DNA of 64,000 bases from Corallium rubrum (Eukaryota; Cnidaria; Anthozoa; Scleralcyonacea; Coralliidae): positions 79,742 to 143,741 of the forward strand of contig CAXIUP010000236.1 in NCBI GenBank assembly GCA_964035015.1, written 5' to 3'. The notes under the pieces were generated by a model that made no database searches, was not told the origin of the DNA, and saw nothing but the letters and a program-made list of their open reading frames with translations. Below are positions 1 to 11,413 of the stretch, one piece after another. The stretch's first letter is position 1, and every line of letters begins with the position of its first letter. The position numbers were made by a program, and so were the translations under genes.

Positions 1-380
1 CTCTAAAGTTTTTCGGTTTCGAAAATTGCCCTTGTCGATAACTTTTCCATTTTCAAAATCAATGCTGTGGTCGTTTGTCCACGCATGCTTGGCAATGTTT
101 GAACCTTTCGTGTAGTTTTTCACGTTCCTGATATGTTCTTTCTTCCTTGTTGTAAAACTTCTCCCTGTTTCTCCGATGTAACTCCAGTTGTACTCTTTGC
201 ATGGTATCCTGTAGACGACGTTCGGTTGTTCGTTAATCGGATGTCTGTATTTTGGTGATCGAAATTCGTTTTCTAGTGTCGTCAAGGGCTTGTTGTAGAC
301 GTTGATGTCATGCTTTCTTAGCGTTCTTGATAGCGCTTCTGTGAGGCCTCTGATGTAGGGAAGTACTGCGTATCCGTTAG
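1..380 (-). pseudogene. GIY-YIG endonuclease domain of the Penelope element (partial)
   Basis: C-terminal endonuclease domain of the same element, read on the minus strand and cut by the window edge. The recognisable block is a YRIPC...YIGETGR arrangement, the Penelope variant of GIY-YIG, which nicks target DNA to prime reverse transcription. Upstream of it lies the typical linker (LPYIRGLTE..LRKHDI). The reading frame differs from that of the RT fragment, so the two are separated by an indel. Confidence 0.75.
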
Positions 381-465
381 TTGTTGGAGGGCGGTCAACA
401 CGTCGGAAGAACATACCAACTAGATCTTCTGGGTCAGGTGTGGTTTCTTGGTCTGCTTTTTTACG

Positions 466-2310
466 ACTTCGTTGATGACTTTGTTGGGATAGCCATTTGC
501 CTTCAATGCTGTAATCACCTCATTCAATTCGCGGGTTTTTCCTTCTTCGTGGTTTGGAATCTTTTGCGCTCGGTCTATCAAAGTTCTTGCTGCGCTAGTT
601 TTGTGTCTTTTGTCGTGGTGAGATTCGTAATCTAAGTATCGATTCGTGTGCGTTGGTTTTCGGTAAACGTCGATGGCTAGTGTATTGCCTTTTCTTGAAA
701 CTAAGGTGTCGAGAAAAGCAATACGTCCGTTGTCTTCTTCTTCGATGGTAAATGTTATGTCTGGGTGATAGAATTCAAGGTGTTGTGAAAGGTTGCAACG
801 GAATTTCTTTTTGTTATACAGAAACTGTCATCAACGTAGCGTTTCCACTTCTTAGGTGGTACTGGCGTACTTTCAATGGCTTCTTCGATTACTTCCATGC
901 AAATGTTGGCTACAATAGCACTTACGGGACTTCCCATAGCACAACCATGAATCTGCTTGTAGACAGTGTCTTCGAACATAAAATACTTGTTGGATAAAAT
1001 AAAACTCAAAAGACAAATGATATTGTCAATGTTAAGATTTGTTCTGTTTGGTAGTGTTTCATCATCTTCTAGTTTTTGGCGAATGTATGAACATGCTTTG
1101 TCGACAGGTATGGCAGTGAAAAGTGATACGACGTCGAATGAAACCATAGTTTCATCTTCTTCGATCGTTGTGTTGGAAACTTCTTTCACAAATTGATAGG
1201 AGTTAGAGACGGAATAACCATTGTGGTTCTGGAGAGGAGATAAAATACCTGACAGAAATCTGGAAGCGTTATAACATGCTGATCCAATGCATGTGATAAT
1301 CGGTCGGAATGAATGGCCGTCTTTATGGCATTAACAGAACCTCTAATAGCGGGCGGTATTGCGTCAGTTGAGCGGAGTTTTCGGTATGTTCTATCGTCTA
1401 ATTTGTCCTGTTTTTTAAACTTCTGAAGGATTGAATTTAATTCCCTTTCAAGTTTCTTAAACGGCGGTTTGTTGATAACTTGATAGGTGTTGCGGTCGTC
1501 GAGTAGGGCTTTCATTTTCTTGTCGTATTCACTTCGATCCATCACTACTAAGCAATTTCCCTCGTCGGCTTTCATAATTACTCTCGTTTTATCGTTCTTG
1601 AGTTGTTTGAGTGCTTTCTTTTCGTTAGTGTTGATGTTGCTATGGGTTGGTGCTCGTGTTCTGTCTAAGATGGAGGCAGGTCTTGTTCGGACGGCGTTCT
1701 TGGATTGATCTGGAAGGTGGGTTATTGCAGCTTCGATCTCTGCGACGATGGTTTTGTAAGGGATCCCTGATGGAGACGGAGCAAACTTTGGGCCTTTCTG
1801 TAATAAGGATCTTTCGACTTCTGTTAGTGGTTTCTTCGATACATTTATCACCCAGTTGTTAGTATCTATATCGGACGTTGAATCGTGTTCCTTTCGTAGA
1901 TTTGCGTATTTATTGTTATGTCTGGTGGTGACGCTGTTTCGCACGGATTGTGCTCTATGTTTCAGAAATTCGTTCATGGTGTTGAAAACGTCGTTGGGTA
2001 GGAGAGTAGCTAATTCCGTGGAGATTGTCTTGATTTGTTTGTTGACGGCGTCGATTCGAGTGTGACAGATTGATATTCTAGCTTTCATGCAATGTTTGCT
2101 TGTTCTTTCCATGATACGTTTAAATATTGGCTGATTTCCTGGTGGCTTGAATCGTAACGATTTGGGGAACCAAGAGTTCTTAAGAGATTGATGTGTAAAA
2201 TGTAAATGGCGATGGTGAGCTTCGAGTTTATATGTGTTCTTTTCCAAAGATCTTGCTAATTTTAGGCCTTTCTGCCCAGCCGCTTGGCGAATAGTCGAAG
2301 TCGTAAAAAA
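466..2310 (-). pseudogene. Penelope-type reverse transcriptase (frameshifted)
   Basis: RNA-dependent DNA polymerase of a Penelope-like retroelement. The reading is split into an upstream frame (2,310 to about 1,190) and a downstream frame (1,189 to 755), with more coding sense in another frame to about 470. The upstream part has the N-terminal block with KADEGNCLVVMDRSEYD. The downstream part carries RT motif A (VSFDVVSLFT), motif B (CAMGSPVSAIVAN) and motif C (RYVDDSFC, the YVDD catalytic box). The domain order and the FDVxSLFT form of motif A are typical of Penelope rather than LINE or LTR polymerases. It is interrupted by at least two frameshifts, so a full protein is not made. Confidence 0.85.
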
Positions 2311-2348
2311 GCAGACCAAGGAAACCACACCTGACCCAGAAGATCTAG

Positions 2349-2854
2349 TTGGTATGTTCTTCCGACGTGTTGACCCCCCCTCCAACAACTAATGGATACG
2401 CAGTACTTCCCTACATCAGAGGCCTCACAGAAGCGCTATCAAGAACGCTAAGAAAGCACGACATCAACGTCTACAACAAGCCCTTAACGACACTAGAAAA
2501 CGAATTTCGATCACAAAAATACAGACATCTGATTAACGAACAACCGAACGTCGTCTACAGGATACCATGCAAAGAGTGCAACTGGAGTTACATTAGAGAA
2601 ATGGAGAAGTTTTACAACAAGGAAGAAAGAGCATATCAAGAACGTGAAAAACTACACGAAAGGTTCAAACATTGCCAAGCACGAGTGGACAAACGACCAC
2701 AGCATTGATTTTGAAAATGGAAAAGTTATCGACAAGGGCAATTTTCGAAAACCGAAAAACTTTAGAGTCTTGGCATACCGCCTTGACAAATGAAGCGGAC
2801 AATAACTCTAAACCGATTCCTGGGCAATACGCCATTCTTCTCGTGAAGAAATAA
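2349..2854 (+). pseudogene. Second, inverted copy of the Penelope GIY-YIG end
   Basis: The plus-strand copy of the element's 3' end. The linker LPYIRGLTEALSR and YRIPCKECNWSYI are clear, but the glycine-glutamate-threonine-glycine stretch that follows in the other copy is altered (YIREMEKF), and the frame is lost soon after. About 460 bp match positions 1-463 in reverse complement. Since the two arms differ by scattered substitutions, they have diverged since duplication. Confidence 0.75.
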
Positions 2855-2961
2855 ACTCCGTCTAATTAATATACACATGCTCTTCGCAAACACATACCAC
2901 ACACACATCATAACTAATTATAGCTTCCGATTGTAAATATATATGTTAAATTGTTTCCATT

Positions 2962-3010
2962 AATCTCATACCCATTGAAGGCTACAGTCTGGTAGCCGAA
3001 AGCTCGTTTC
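2962..3010 (+). ncRNA. Hairpin like a degenerate hammerhead ribozyme (Penelope terminal region)
   Basis: The inverted pair GGCTAC (2,980-2,985) and GTAGCC (2,992-2,997) forms a stem directly followed by GAAA (2,998-3,001). That is the helix II plus GAAA layout of hammerhead ribozymes, which are known in Penelope-like elements. The bases before the stem (CATTGAA) only poorly match the required CTGANGA, so I expect no self-cleavage. Confidence 0.35.
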
Positions 3011-3147
3011 AATAAATTATTCTGGTCAGTGAACGTTTTATTTGCTTTTATTATGAAAAATAAAATATTCCATCATTCCATCAACGCACACAGTTATACA
3101 GGATTGTAGTAATGAATGTGATTATTCTGCAGGGATTGCGTGGCATA

Positions 3148-4745
3148 TACAGTGGCATCTCTATTTAACGGAATCAACGGAATCGACGGAATCAATGGAA
3201 TCTGCCAGAAATTTGGTTAATCGCTTACTAACAAACGGTTAATAAAATAGATTTATTTACGTTTATTAGCTGAAACTGATTGTCGTCGATATTTCAAGTA
3301 AGGTTATTGGATTAGACATATTGCGTACGTACATATATACGCGTAATTGTTGAAAGAGATTTTATATTTTTGATTGCTATGATTGCGCAAATATACGTGT
3401 CTCATACTCTCATTTCAAACTTACTAAGGCCTACTAAGTGTTAAGTTGGACACAACCTGTGGGTTGATTAACAGTCAAAAAAGCTTGGTAAAATCTAAAA
3501 AGATAGACGTAAATAAAAAAATCAGGGGTCTACATTTATAAAGATATAAATATACACGTGCTCTGTCTGTTGAACTCATTTTTTGAATCATAAACACGGG
3601 TGTTTTTGTTAAGACGATTACATTTAGCGTTTTCTGCACGTGCCATGTAGAAGGTACTATTGCATCATGATTGCACAAATGCAACAAATGAATTTTGTAA
3701 TAAAATTTTGTAGACAAATTTACTAAATATTTCCTGTCATCAATGCCGAGTAAACACCTTTGCTGCGCGCATGAAATGTCCAAAACATGTACATCGTCCG
3801 CCTAAATATTATTTGTGCCGCTACAAGGAAATTATGTGCGTAAATTTTAGCGTATTTTACCAACTACCCTCGACTTGCAACCCTCGACACTCGATCAAAA
3901 CCCAAACTCCTCCAGGAAGACATAATCTTGAGGGGTAGTGTGGCCGTCTTCCTTACATGCCTAGGGATTAGGGATATAAGATTTATATTTCAAAATATTG
4001 TGCAATATTTTCAAAGATGTGTTTTATAGCATAGTCAAAAACATGCGTGAATGTTTAATATATTCTAATTCATATATATGTTGAAGCTTCGTGCTTTACT
4101 TCACTTAGGCAACTGTATGGTTAAAATCCAATATATAACTATCATTTGTCTCTGTCCATACTAAGTAACTCAATCAACAATTTATTTGTTGCATTTGTGC
4201 GCATGCAATCCATGATGCAATAGTACCTATACGTGTGGAAAACGCTAAATGTAATTGTCTTAATAAAAACACCCGTGTTTATGAGTCAAAGAATGAGAGT
4301 TCAGCAGACAGAGCACTTGTGTATTTATATCTTTATAAATGAACACCCCTGATTTTTTTATTTACATTTAATGAAGCTTCAGAAGGTGGTTTTGCTATGA
4401 TCCTTAATTAAAAATCGAAAATCTTTTTCTGTTAATCAACCCACAGGTTGTGTCCGACTTAACACTTACTTAGGTCTTAGTAAGTTTGAAATATGAAACC
4501 CATATATTTGCGCAATCATAGCAACAAAAAAATATAAAATCTCTTCAACAATTACCCGTACATACAGTATGTACGTAATATGTCTAATCCAATAACCTTA
4601 CTTGAAATATCGACGACAGATCAGTTTCACTCTCAGCTAATAAACGTAAATAAATGTATTTTATTAACCGTTTGTTAGTAAGCGATTAACCAAATTTCCG
4701 GCAGATTCCGTTGATTCCGTTGATTCCTTTAAATAGAGATGCCAC
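3148..4745. repeat. Long inverted repeat (foldback/MITE-like)
   Basis: The sequence at about 3,148-3,690 is repeated in reverse complement at about 4,190-4,745. Examples are CACAACCTGTGGGTTGATTA at 3,449 and its complement near 4,437, and the GGAATC-rich ends at 3,170 and 4,720. The arms are about 550 bp with a spacer of about 500 bp. The small ORFs here show no family features. It is probably a non-autonomous foldback element. I did not find a clear target duplication. Confidence 0.7.
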
Positions 4746-6298
4746 ATATACAGTCCAATTGAAAAATCGTACGAGCAAATTGGGTTAGGTTTGTTCAGAA
4801 CATAACGCGCGACACGCGATGATGATTCATAGTTTGTTCCAATCAATTTTCCATGAAGATTTTTAGAGCGACCTTACTACAAACAAGTGTTTTTCAGCGT
4901 TGTAATGGACCTACTATTTGAAAGATTAATAAAACTTTGGAGGCAGAGCAATCTCGAGGTCCAGCTTGTATTTGATACAACATAAAGATACAAACGAGCG
5001 CATCGTGAAAAACTGTCTCCTGTCTCTAGCAGACTAATGCTGTCTTTCTCAAGAAGAAACCTCGACGTCAGAATTGAAATGTTGCAGCTATATAGAAAAT
5101 TCATTGTGCAATATCTTGTTAGCATTGGGCGATAATCAATCTCGTTAGCCAAAGCAATACAGTCATCGTTCTGGCAAATTCCGAAACCAGATTTGTCAAA
5201 CTGGACTACCAATACTCCAAACATACATTGGATGATTCCGTTTCAATCCCTAGTCAGAACAACTAAATGATGATGAATTCGACATTTTTGTTGTCAAATT
5301 ACATGCGCTCTCGTTGTTTCTTCCTTCGTCACGCACGTTTGGGTTAAGAAAATGATGTCACAGCCCTTCTCAGGTATCAATATTCACAGTGAAGAAAATT
5401 TTAATGGCGGACGCAATTTTCAGCGTTTCAAACGTTTATAACTTTAAACCTGTTGGTTTATATCGGTTCAAATTTTGTACACGGGGTATTTATATCCCAA
5501 TAAAGTTCGTCGAAGTTAAATTTTCGCAAAATTTTATTGTCGATTTTTCGTCTTAGTGGCACTTTAAAAATCAGAGGCCATCTCCTTCCCAGCTTTGGCC
5601 TCCCGTGGGTTATAATTCCATGTCCTCCATGTTGGGGTCAGGCTTTCATGAAGTACCTCGTGTGGGTGTCGATGGCTGTAAGGAACGCGGGCTCTGATAT
5701 TGGCACGGTTTAATAACGTTTTGTCCTTCGCTCTTCGGCCTTCAGTCGAACACTTTATACAATTTATATACACAGCACAAAGAGTGAGAACTGAGAAGAC
5801 AATTAGTCGAAGACTAGGAGCAACGATTAACGAAGTGCTGACTGCATGACTGCACAGCACAAACTCACAACTGAACTTTACAGGTGGGCTGAATTATTAA
5901 TTAATTTGAATATTTGATTACTAAATTTAGTAAATATAAAATATTCTTAAATATTACAAAGAAGTAACAAGTGTCCTCAATTTGCTAATATTTTTTTGGA
6001 AGACCAAATTTTACTTCCGGCATCGCCTGGCAACAGTACATTTTTTTTTAAATTTTTGCCTTTTCGGTAGCTTGGCGCACACGGCAAAACCCAACACCGC
6101 TGTCCGGCGCACAGAAAATCTAATATATATCGCCATATGTGGCTTAGCTTTTTACTTTATGATAATTTATGTTAATTCATATCTAGCGAATAACCCCTAA
6201 AGGATATGTCTTCCTTATTAGGAAAGCACGCTTCTCTTGTTATCTCTCTCGTTACTTTCGGCTCTCTATCGTATAGCCATTGTTGTACTCTTTCTAGT
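4746..6298. other. No recognised gene; unassigned AT-rich sequence
   Basis: There are open frames at 4,877-5,224 and 5,564-5,860 (both minus), but neither shows a motif, family signature or convincing codon bias. The stretch 5,570-5,720 has higher GC than its surroundings and may be a fragment of an unidentified repeat. Nothing further can be supported. Confidence 0.5.
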
Positions 6299-6420
6299 CC
6301 CCTCGTGTTCGTGTGGTTCGCGAAGCGGGCCTCGCGACGCGAGGGTACTAATCTCGACGGAGTGGGTGGTAAGTCCGGTCGGGGATTGTACCCATGTTGG
6401 TGGTTTGGAGTATCCATTTG

Positions 6421-6459
<39 letters not shown>

Positions 6460-7751
6460 TTATTTATTTATTTATATGTAATGATCAACGGAGACCATGT
6501 TGGGGATCCATGGGGTGATGGTGGTTAAAAGGGTACACGTGTTTCAGTGTAGTTTCTTACGTTAAAAACATCATTTTCGTTCGAGTTTGAGTACAAAACT
6601 ACAAAGTTCGGAGAAGAAGAAATGTTTATAGGCTAGCTAGAAATGTTGAGACGTATTCAAGGGAAAGACAAGAGAAAGAAACAAGCGAACGAACGAAGGG
6701 AACAGGCCGAACAGCACTAGGCCAGAGCAAGATACAAGGAGAACTACAGTAAAGCGACTTGAGGAAAACAAAACACATGCAGCGTCTGAAATTACATCAG
6801 AGTTTATAGTCGAAGAAACGAAAAGAGCGACTCGCAATATTAAGGCTAAACACGGTATCTAGAACTACATCAGCGGAGAGAGGAACAGTGAAGAGAGAGG
6901 CTAGAAATTATGCCAGAAAACACAGCAAAAAGGATAGCACAAGAGAAAGAGACAGCGAAGAGAAAAACTTGAATTCGTGACTGAGAGATGGTGCGAAGGT
7001 ACAGAGATATTTTTTAAAACATTTATTTATTAATAACAAAAGAAAACGTATTTAAACAATATATCTCTGTGTAGGAATTGTTGGTGGCATACATGTACTG
7101 TACAATCATGTATTTGACATTTTCATACATTCACTGTACTGCACAGTATGCATATTTATGATTTATTATAAATTATCAATTGGAGTAATGCCTAGCTATT
7201 CCTCCCTGGAATGTCAGGCATAATTTGCAAACTTTTTATGCCTGGGAGTGGGGCATTTATCTACAGTACTGTTCAAGGTACTGTTTACCTAAAGCTGAAA
7301 ATTTCTGGTTGCTAATTTAGTCGCATACTTGCTGTGGTATAATAAGCCAATTAAACAGCAATACAACTGGGTTGTCAAAATATTGTATTTTGTGCAAAAA
7401 GACAATATAATTTGTACTGGTATGCTACAATGGGAGGTACGGGACCCCCATATATTGACTATGCAGGGATGTGCCATTGGAAAGGGAATGGTTTTCATTT
7501 TTAGTTTGGAACAGGGTACCGGTGTAATAATTATCACACTTTTGATCTGGTGCAAGGTCTGTTCTTATACGCTGGCAGTCATTTACTCCTTTCTTTCAGT
7601 TTGGAACAGGGTACCATTTTTAGCTATTTTGTGTGAAGCCAATATTCCTTTGTCTGGAGTAACCAACATAATTTAAGGGCTCAGTGGTACGCCCCTGGGA
7701 TTGAAGGCAGAGTGCATTAATAATAATAAACAAATCAATGAACACGAGGGG
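6299..7751 (+). mobile_element. Non-autonomous TIR element, copy 1 (termini CCCCTCGTGTTC)
   Basis: It begins CCCCTCGTGTTC and ends GAACACGAGGGG, a short perfect terminal inverted repeat. A second copy lies inverted at 59,082-60,236. The two align over nearly their whole length, including the (TA)n/(TTTA)n tract, the TGTACTGTACAATCATG segment and the ORF near 7,330-7,640. Copy 1 holds about 100 bp (around 7,145-7,260) that copy 2 lacks. No transposase is visible. The flanking sequence gives no clear duplicate. Confidence 0.7.
7329..7676 (+). CDS. Hypothetical ORF shared by both copies of the CCCCTCG element
   Basis: A 115-codon frame starting near a TTG/ATG cluster. A closely similar frame occurs in the inverted copy at 59,198-59,449 (minus), with shared stretches such as LYFVQKDN and GKGMVFIFSLEQGTGV. 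I recognise no domain. Conservation may simply reflect recent duplication of the DNA rather than coding function. Confidence 0.25.
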   Translation: MLWYNKPIKQQYNWVVKILYFVQKDNIICTGMLQWEVRDPHILTMQGCAIGKGMVFIFSLEQGTGVIIITLLIWCKVCSYTLAVIYSFLSVWNRVPFLAILCEANIPLSGVTNII

Positions 7752-8052
7752 TTTGCATTAATGTATTTCTACTTTATATTAAACCGAGTTTGTTTATCGT
7801 TGTACCGAGTGTTTCCATCCTGACTGGCGTGGTGGCAGCGATCAACTATCATTTTACTGCCATACGATCTCCGACGTAGTGGAGCAGCTATAAAACAAGG
7901 CATCAACGAGACAGCTTGTACATTCGCTATTCCAAAAGACTGAACTCAACCCAAGTACCAGGGCTAAAGTGAAGCCATTCTTGGAATCAAGACTTCAGTG
8001 AACCGTAAGTTTGTGCTTTTATTAAATTTAATTGTTTCGCCGTACCGTGTCA

Positions 8053-8800
8053 ATGTCAGGCATTCGTGCTCCAAAACAATGGTCGCTGACCAAGCAAGAT
8101 ACAATAACCTCTTCTCGAAGCTTGGCATCAGAATTTAAAATACTCATTATCGCTCGACCCCAACTTCGCCCCGTTCTTTGTTGATGGCGCTTCGTGGCTG
8201 AAGAAAACACCTTCTGCGGTTTCGAAAGTGATGGGGAAGACGTACCTACAGCTAGACGTCGTACTGCTGAGCAAAAAGGGACACATTTAGAGCTTTTGCT
8301 TGGCCAAATCGCTAACTACTGCCCGGTTATATCTCGAAACACCATCACCAGCAATATGGCAAGCAATTCGATCCCATTACGGTTTCCAATCAACAGGAGC
8401 CCATTTTTTGGCCCTTGATAACATTCACTTGGAGCCTGGTGAGCGTCCAGAATATCTTTATCAACGACTAGTAAGCTTTGTCGACGATAACCTACTGGCA
8501 GCCAATGGGGGTATTCGACACCATGGAGAAGTAGTTACATCTGATGAGCAGGTGACCCCTTCTCTTGAAAATTTAATAACTCTGACATGGCTCCGACTCG
8601 TACATCCCAGCTTACTTGCTCTCATTAAGCAACGATATGGTGCCGAGCTTCGTTCACAGACACTAGCTTCATTAACACCAGAGATATCTCAAACCTTAGA
8701 CAGCCTCCTTGATGAAATTCACTCATCAGATGAATCCACTTCAACTAACGCTAGACACTGGTGCCGAAACCAGTATGATCAAAACCCAGGTCGCTAAAGC
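8053..8800 (+). pseudogene. Gypsy-like gag (frameshifted)
   Basis: Structural gag-like protein. A start at 8,053 (MSGIRAPKQW...) opens a frame that breaks near 8,170. The sense continues in shifted frames, the longest being 8,300-8,797, with helical capsid-like sequence including [20 protein letters not shown] and [15 protein letters not shown] segments. No CCHC knuckle is seen. It is followed within the same region by the protease. The frame breaks mean no full gag is produced. Confidence 0.65.
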
Positions 8801-9251
8801 AATTGCAGCAACTATTAAGAAAACCAACCAAAGCACTCTCCAAGCCGACGCTCTAGCAGTAGTGGGAGAAGTTCATCTAAGCTTAACATGTAATAATATG
8901 AGTCTACAACTAGATGCTCTAGTTGTTGACAACCTTGATGTTGATGTGTTAGCTGGGACCCCGTTTATGATTGTCAACGAAATTTCCATTTGTCCTTTCA
9001 AACAACAAATCACTATCCAGGGGTCAACATCTCCTATTATGGTTCACCCTCACCCAGTCCTACAACGAACAATCAGACGTACTCAAGCAAGGGTCCTTCG
9101 TGCCCCTTCTCTATCAACTGTAGTCTGGCCTGGCAACTACCTAGCATTGGACGTTCCCAGTGACATTGATCCACATGCCACTTTAGCTGTGGAATCTCGC
9201 CCAGATTGCTCAAAAGTCTACTGGAAGTTGGCCCCACCCACACATCATTGA
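8709..9251 (+). pseudogene. Retropepsin-like aspartic protease of the Gypsy element
   Basis: A 180-codon frame with the active-site box [12 protein letters not shown] (DTGA) near its start, and the flap/second-loop region DVDVLAGTPFM about 70 residues later. This is the usual pattern of Ty3/Gypsy retropepsins that cleave the Gag-Pol polyprotein. The frame overlaps the end of gag in another register, consistent with frameshifted or decayed Gag-Pol. It ends at a stop before the RT begins. Confidence 0.75.
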
Positions 9252-10141
9252 AGCTGTTGCTGGAAAAATCCGGATAGTCAATGACACAGATGAACCCAAA
9301 AGTATTCCTCGCCATGAGCATCTGTGCCAAGTCCTCCCCACCCACATACCCAACTCCACTGAGCACAGTGTGCCACCCATTAGCACCAGTCTTCCACTAC
9401 GCATCACACAAAGCAACCATCTTTTGTGAAGCTTGATCCTGATACCATTCTACCTGACAGCACACGCTTACAATTCCAGCGCTTACTCGAATCATACGAT
9501 GAAGTATTTGATTCTACAATCCCTGGGTACAATGGCGCCGTGGGCCCCTTTGAAGCCGTCGTGAACATGGGTCCAGTGCAACCACCACAGCGAAAGGGAA
9601 TACTTCCCCAATATTCTCGTAATAAATTAGTGGAACTGCAACAAAAGTTCGATGATGTTGAATTCCAAGGAGTGTTTCAGCGACCCGAAGACCTTGCCAT
9701 CACTGTGGAGTATTAAACCCATCCTTCCTCGTCAAGAAGCCTAGTGGGGGGCATCGCCTTGTTACTGCATTCGCCGACGTTGGTCGTTGCAGTAAACCAC
9801 AACCATCACTCCTACCAGATCTCGATTCCACCCTACGTACAATCGCCCAGTGGAACTACATTATAGTATCCCAGATCCCATTGGCTAAGGCTTCTATGAA
9901 GTATTGTGGAGTCGCAACTCTGTTCCGTGATGTCAGGGCTTACACTCGATGTGCCATGGGCATGCCAGGATCTGAGACAGCTCTTGAAGAGTTAATGTGT
10001 CAGGTTCTCGGAGATTGCCTACAAGAAGGCATAGCTGCCAAGCTTGCTGACGATTTATACGTTGGTGCTGACACACCCGAAGAACTGCTACAGAATTGGG
10101 AACGTATTCTACAAGCCCTCAAAAAGAGCAACCTGAAAGTC
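9250..10141 (+). pseudogene. Gypsy-like reverse transcriptase, 5' part
   Basis: The linker and N-terminal fingers (FDSTIPGYNGAVGPFEAVV) lie at 9,426-9,716. The segment [13 protein letters not shown] follows in another frame, then motif B and C sequence at 9,881-10,140 with CAMGMPGSE and [10 protein letters not shown], an LADD form of the catalytic YxDD box. The region around 9,860 runs directly from IIVSQ into [10 protein letters not shown], so the motif A segment carrying the first catalytic aspartate appears to be deleted. Coding sense resumes at 11,414 after the inserted LTR element. Confidence 0.75.
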
Positions 10142-10146
10142 GCTCC

Positions 10147-10269
10147 TGTTGTATTTTCTATTCTTTATTACTACTCTCGCTATGTGCTTACATAAAACGG
10201 TCCTCAGGTTTTTCTCTATATATCTTCTAGTCCCCTGGGGAGTCTGGAACTAGTGACGTATTCACTACA
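10147..10269 (-). repeat. LTR (3' LTR on the minus strand)
   Basis: 123-bp repeat beginning TGTTGTATTTTC and ending TTCACTACA on the plus strand. It differs from its partner at 11,286 by a few substitutions and small indels (for example CTCAGG versus CTCGTG). Confidence 0.9.
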
Positions 10270-10404
10270 CCACTCCCTTTTTAACAGTAACTGTAATGAG
10301 AAGATATTAGTACGTTATTTTAGGGTGAATTATATAAACGTATATATGTATATATATAGAGAGAGAGAGAGCCAGAGGCTCATGTTAAAAGTGCACGACA
10401 TAAA

Positions 10405-11273
10405 CTAAGACCTAAGTGTTGATTTTACGGATGATGGTTGATGGTCGTTGATCTTGATCTTGGTGAGTGGATTTTTGCTATTTTCCAGCTTAACAGCATA
10501 ACAGTAATCCGAATCACTTGATTGACTTGTATTATCTGAGGTGTCAAGTGGGCGGATGTTGTTTCTGCCACGGCTTCGATCTTGTTTTGGCTGGTTGTCA
10601 GGTCCTTGACGTTGTCTTGGCTGGTTGTCAGGCCTTGAGGAGCGGCATTGTTTAGCGAAATGGTTTAATTTGAAACAGTTCCTACACTCTTTTCCTTTCG
10701 TTGGGCAAGATCCATTCTTGTGTGGCCATTCTCCTGCACAGTTTCTACAACTGGACTTCGTTTGCTGCCTTTCTGGAATACGGGCGTTGTTTCGCATCGC
10801 ATATATCGCCGAGTGATCGACTTGACGACTTGTTTCCTCAACCGACTGGACGACCCACAGAGCACAATTTGAAGCATAATTTCAAAGTCGGCGTCGTGAA
10901 ATTCGCATCGCTTTGACGAACTTCGTGTGTAGTATTGATCAATAGTTTCACTGCTCCCTTGTGTCACTTGGCGAAATTTATACACGTCGTATAGCCGGTG
11001 TTTCTGCGGCTCGAAATAAGCATTTAATTTCTGGACAGCTGTATCAAAATCATCGTCTTCACCCGTATCAGAAATTTGACGAAATATCTCGCGAACACGA
11101 GGTCCAGCTTGATACAATAACAAAGCGCGTTGTTTCTTTTTATCAGTTATCCCACTGGCCACCAGATACACGTGGAAATCTTCGATCCAAATTTTTCATT
11201 TAGGTGCGAGATTAGTTCCTATTTCAGCGTCGGAGTCAAAAGGAGGCATTGGATTCACCAATGAAGTAGCCAT
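10405..11273 (-). pseudogene. Gag of the TR-GAG element, with CCHC knuckle
   Basis: It starts at an ATG on the minus strand at 11,273, a few bases after the primer site, but meets a stop near 11,195. The main frames are 11,171-10,665 and 10,797-10,405. The middle is helical capsid sequence (LLYQAGPRVREIF, DFDTAVQKLNAYF). The C-terminal frame carries two zinc-knuckle-like blocks, the clearest being CRNCFKLNHFAKQC (CX2CX4HX4C). A frameshift near 10,750 separates capsid and nucleocapsid parts. Nothing of pol follows. Confidence 0.75.
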
Positions 11274-11285
11274 CCTCGTCGCCAA

Positions 11286-11408
11286 TGTTGTATTTTCTAT
11301 TCTTTATTACTACTCTCGCTATGTGCTTACATAAAACGGTCCTCGTGTTTTTCTCTCTCTATCTAGTCCCCTGGGGAGAAGTCTGGAACTAGTGACGTAT
11401 TCACTACA
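11286..11408 (-). repeat. LTR (5' LTR on the minus strand)
   Basis: Partner of the LTR at 10,147-10,269, with the same length and TG/CA ends. The low divergence between them suggests a fairly recent insertion relative to the Gypsy host copy. Confidence 0.9.
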
Positions 11409-11413
11409 GCTCC

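Larger units (their letters stand above)
1..3040 (-). mobile_element. Penelope-like element, decayed, with inverted terminal copy
   Basis: The minus strand encodes a Penelope-type reverse transcriptase followed by a GIY-YIG-type endonuclease end that runs off the left edge of the window. Positions about 1-463 reappear inverted at about 2,308-2,770, so the 3' part of the element also sits in opposite orientation upstream of its 5' end. Such inverted or direct partial copies are usual for Penelope elements. The right flank (2,870-3,040) is non-coding and ends in AT-rich sequence with a hairpin that resembles a worn hammerhead ribozyme. Numerous frame changes show the copy is dead. Confidence 0.85.
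10147..11408 (-). mobile_element. Gag-only (TR-GAG type) LTR element with 5-bp target duplication
   Basis: Two 123-bp LTRs (10,147-10,269 and 11,286-11,408), each TG...CA, flank a minus-strand gag. The target duplication GCTCC lies at 10,142-10,146 and 11,409-11,413. On the minus strand a primer-site-like TTGGCGACGAGGATGG abuts the 5' LTR, and a purine tract AAAAAGGGAGTGG abuts the 3' LTR. No protease, RT or integrase is present in the 1.0-kb interior, so it must have moved using enzymes supplied in trans. It splits the Gypsy RT. Confidence 0.9.

Noticed and set aside
5564..5860. 98-codon minus ORF with a hydrophobic N-terminus resembling a signal peptide
   Set aside because: No motif or family feature, and an isolated short frame in unassigned sequence. 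Not enough to call a gene.
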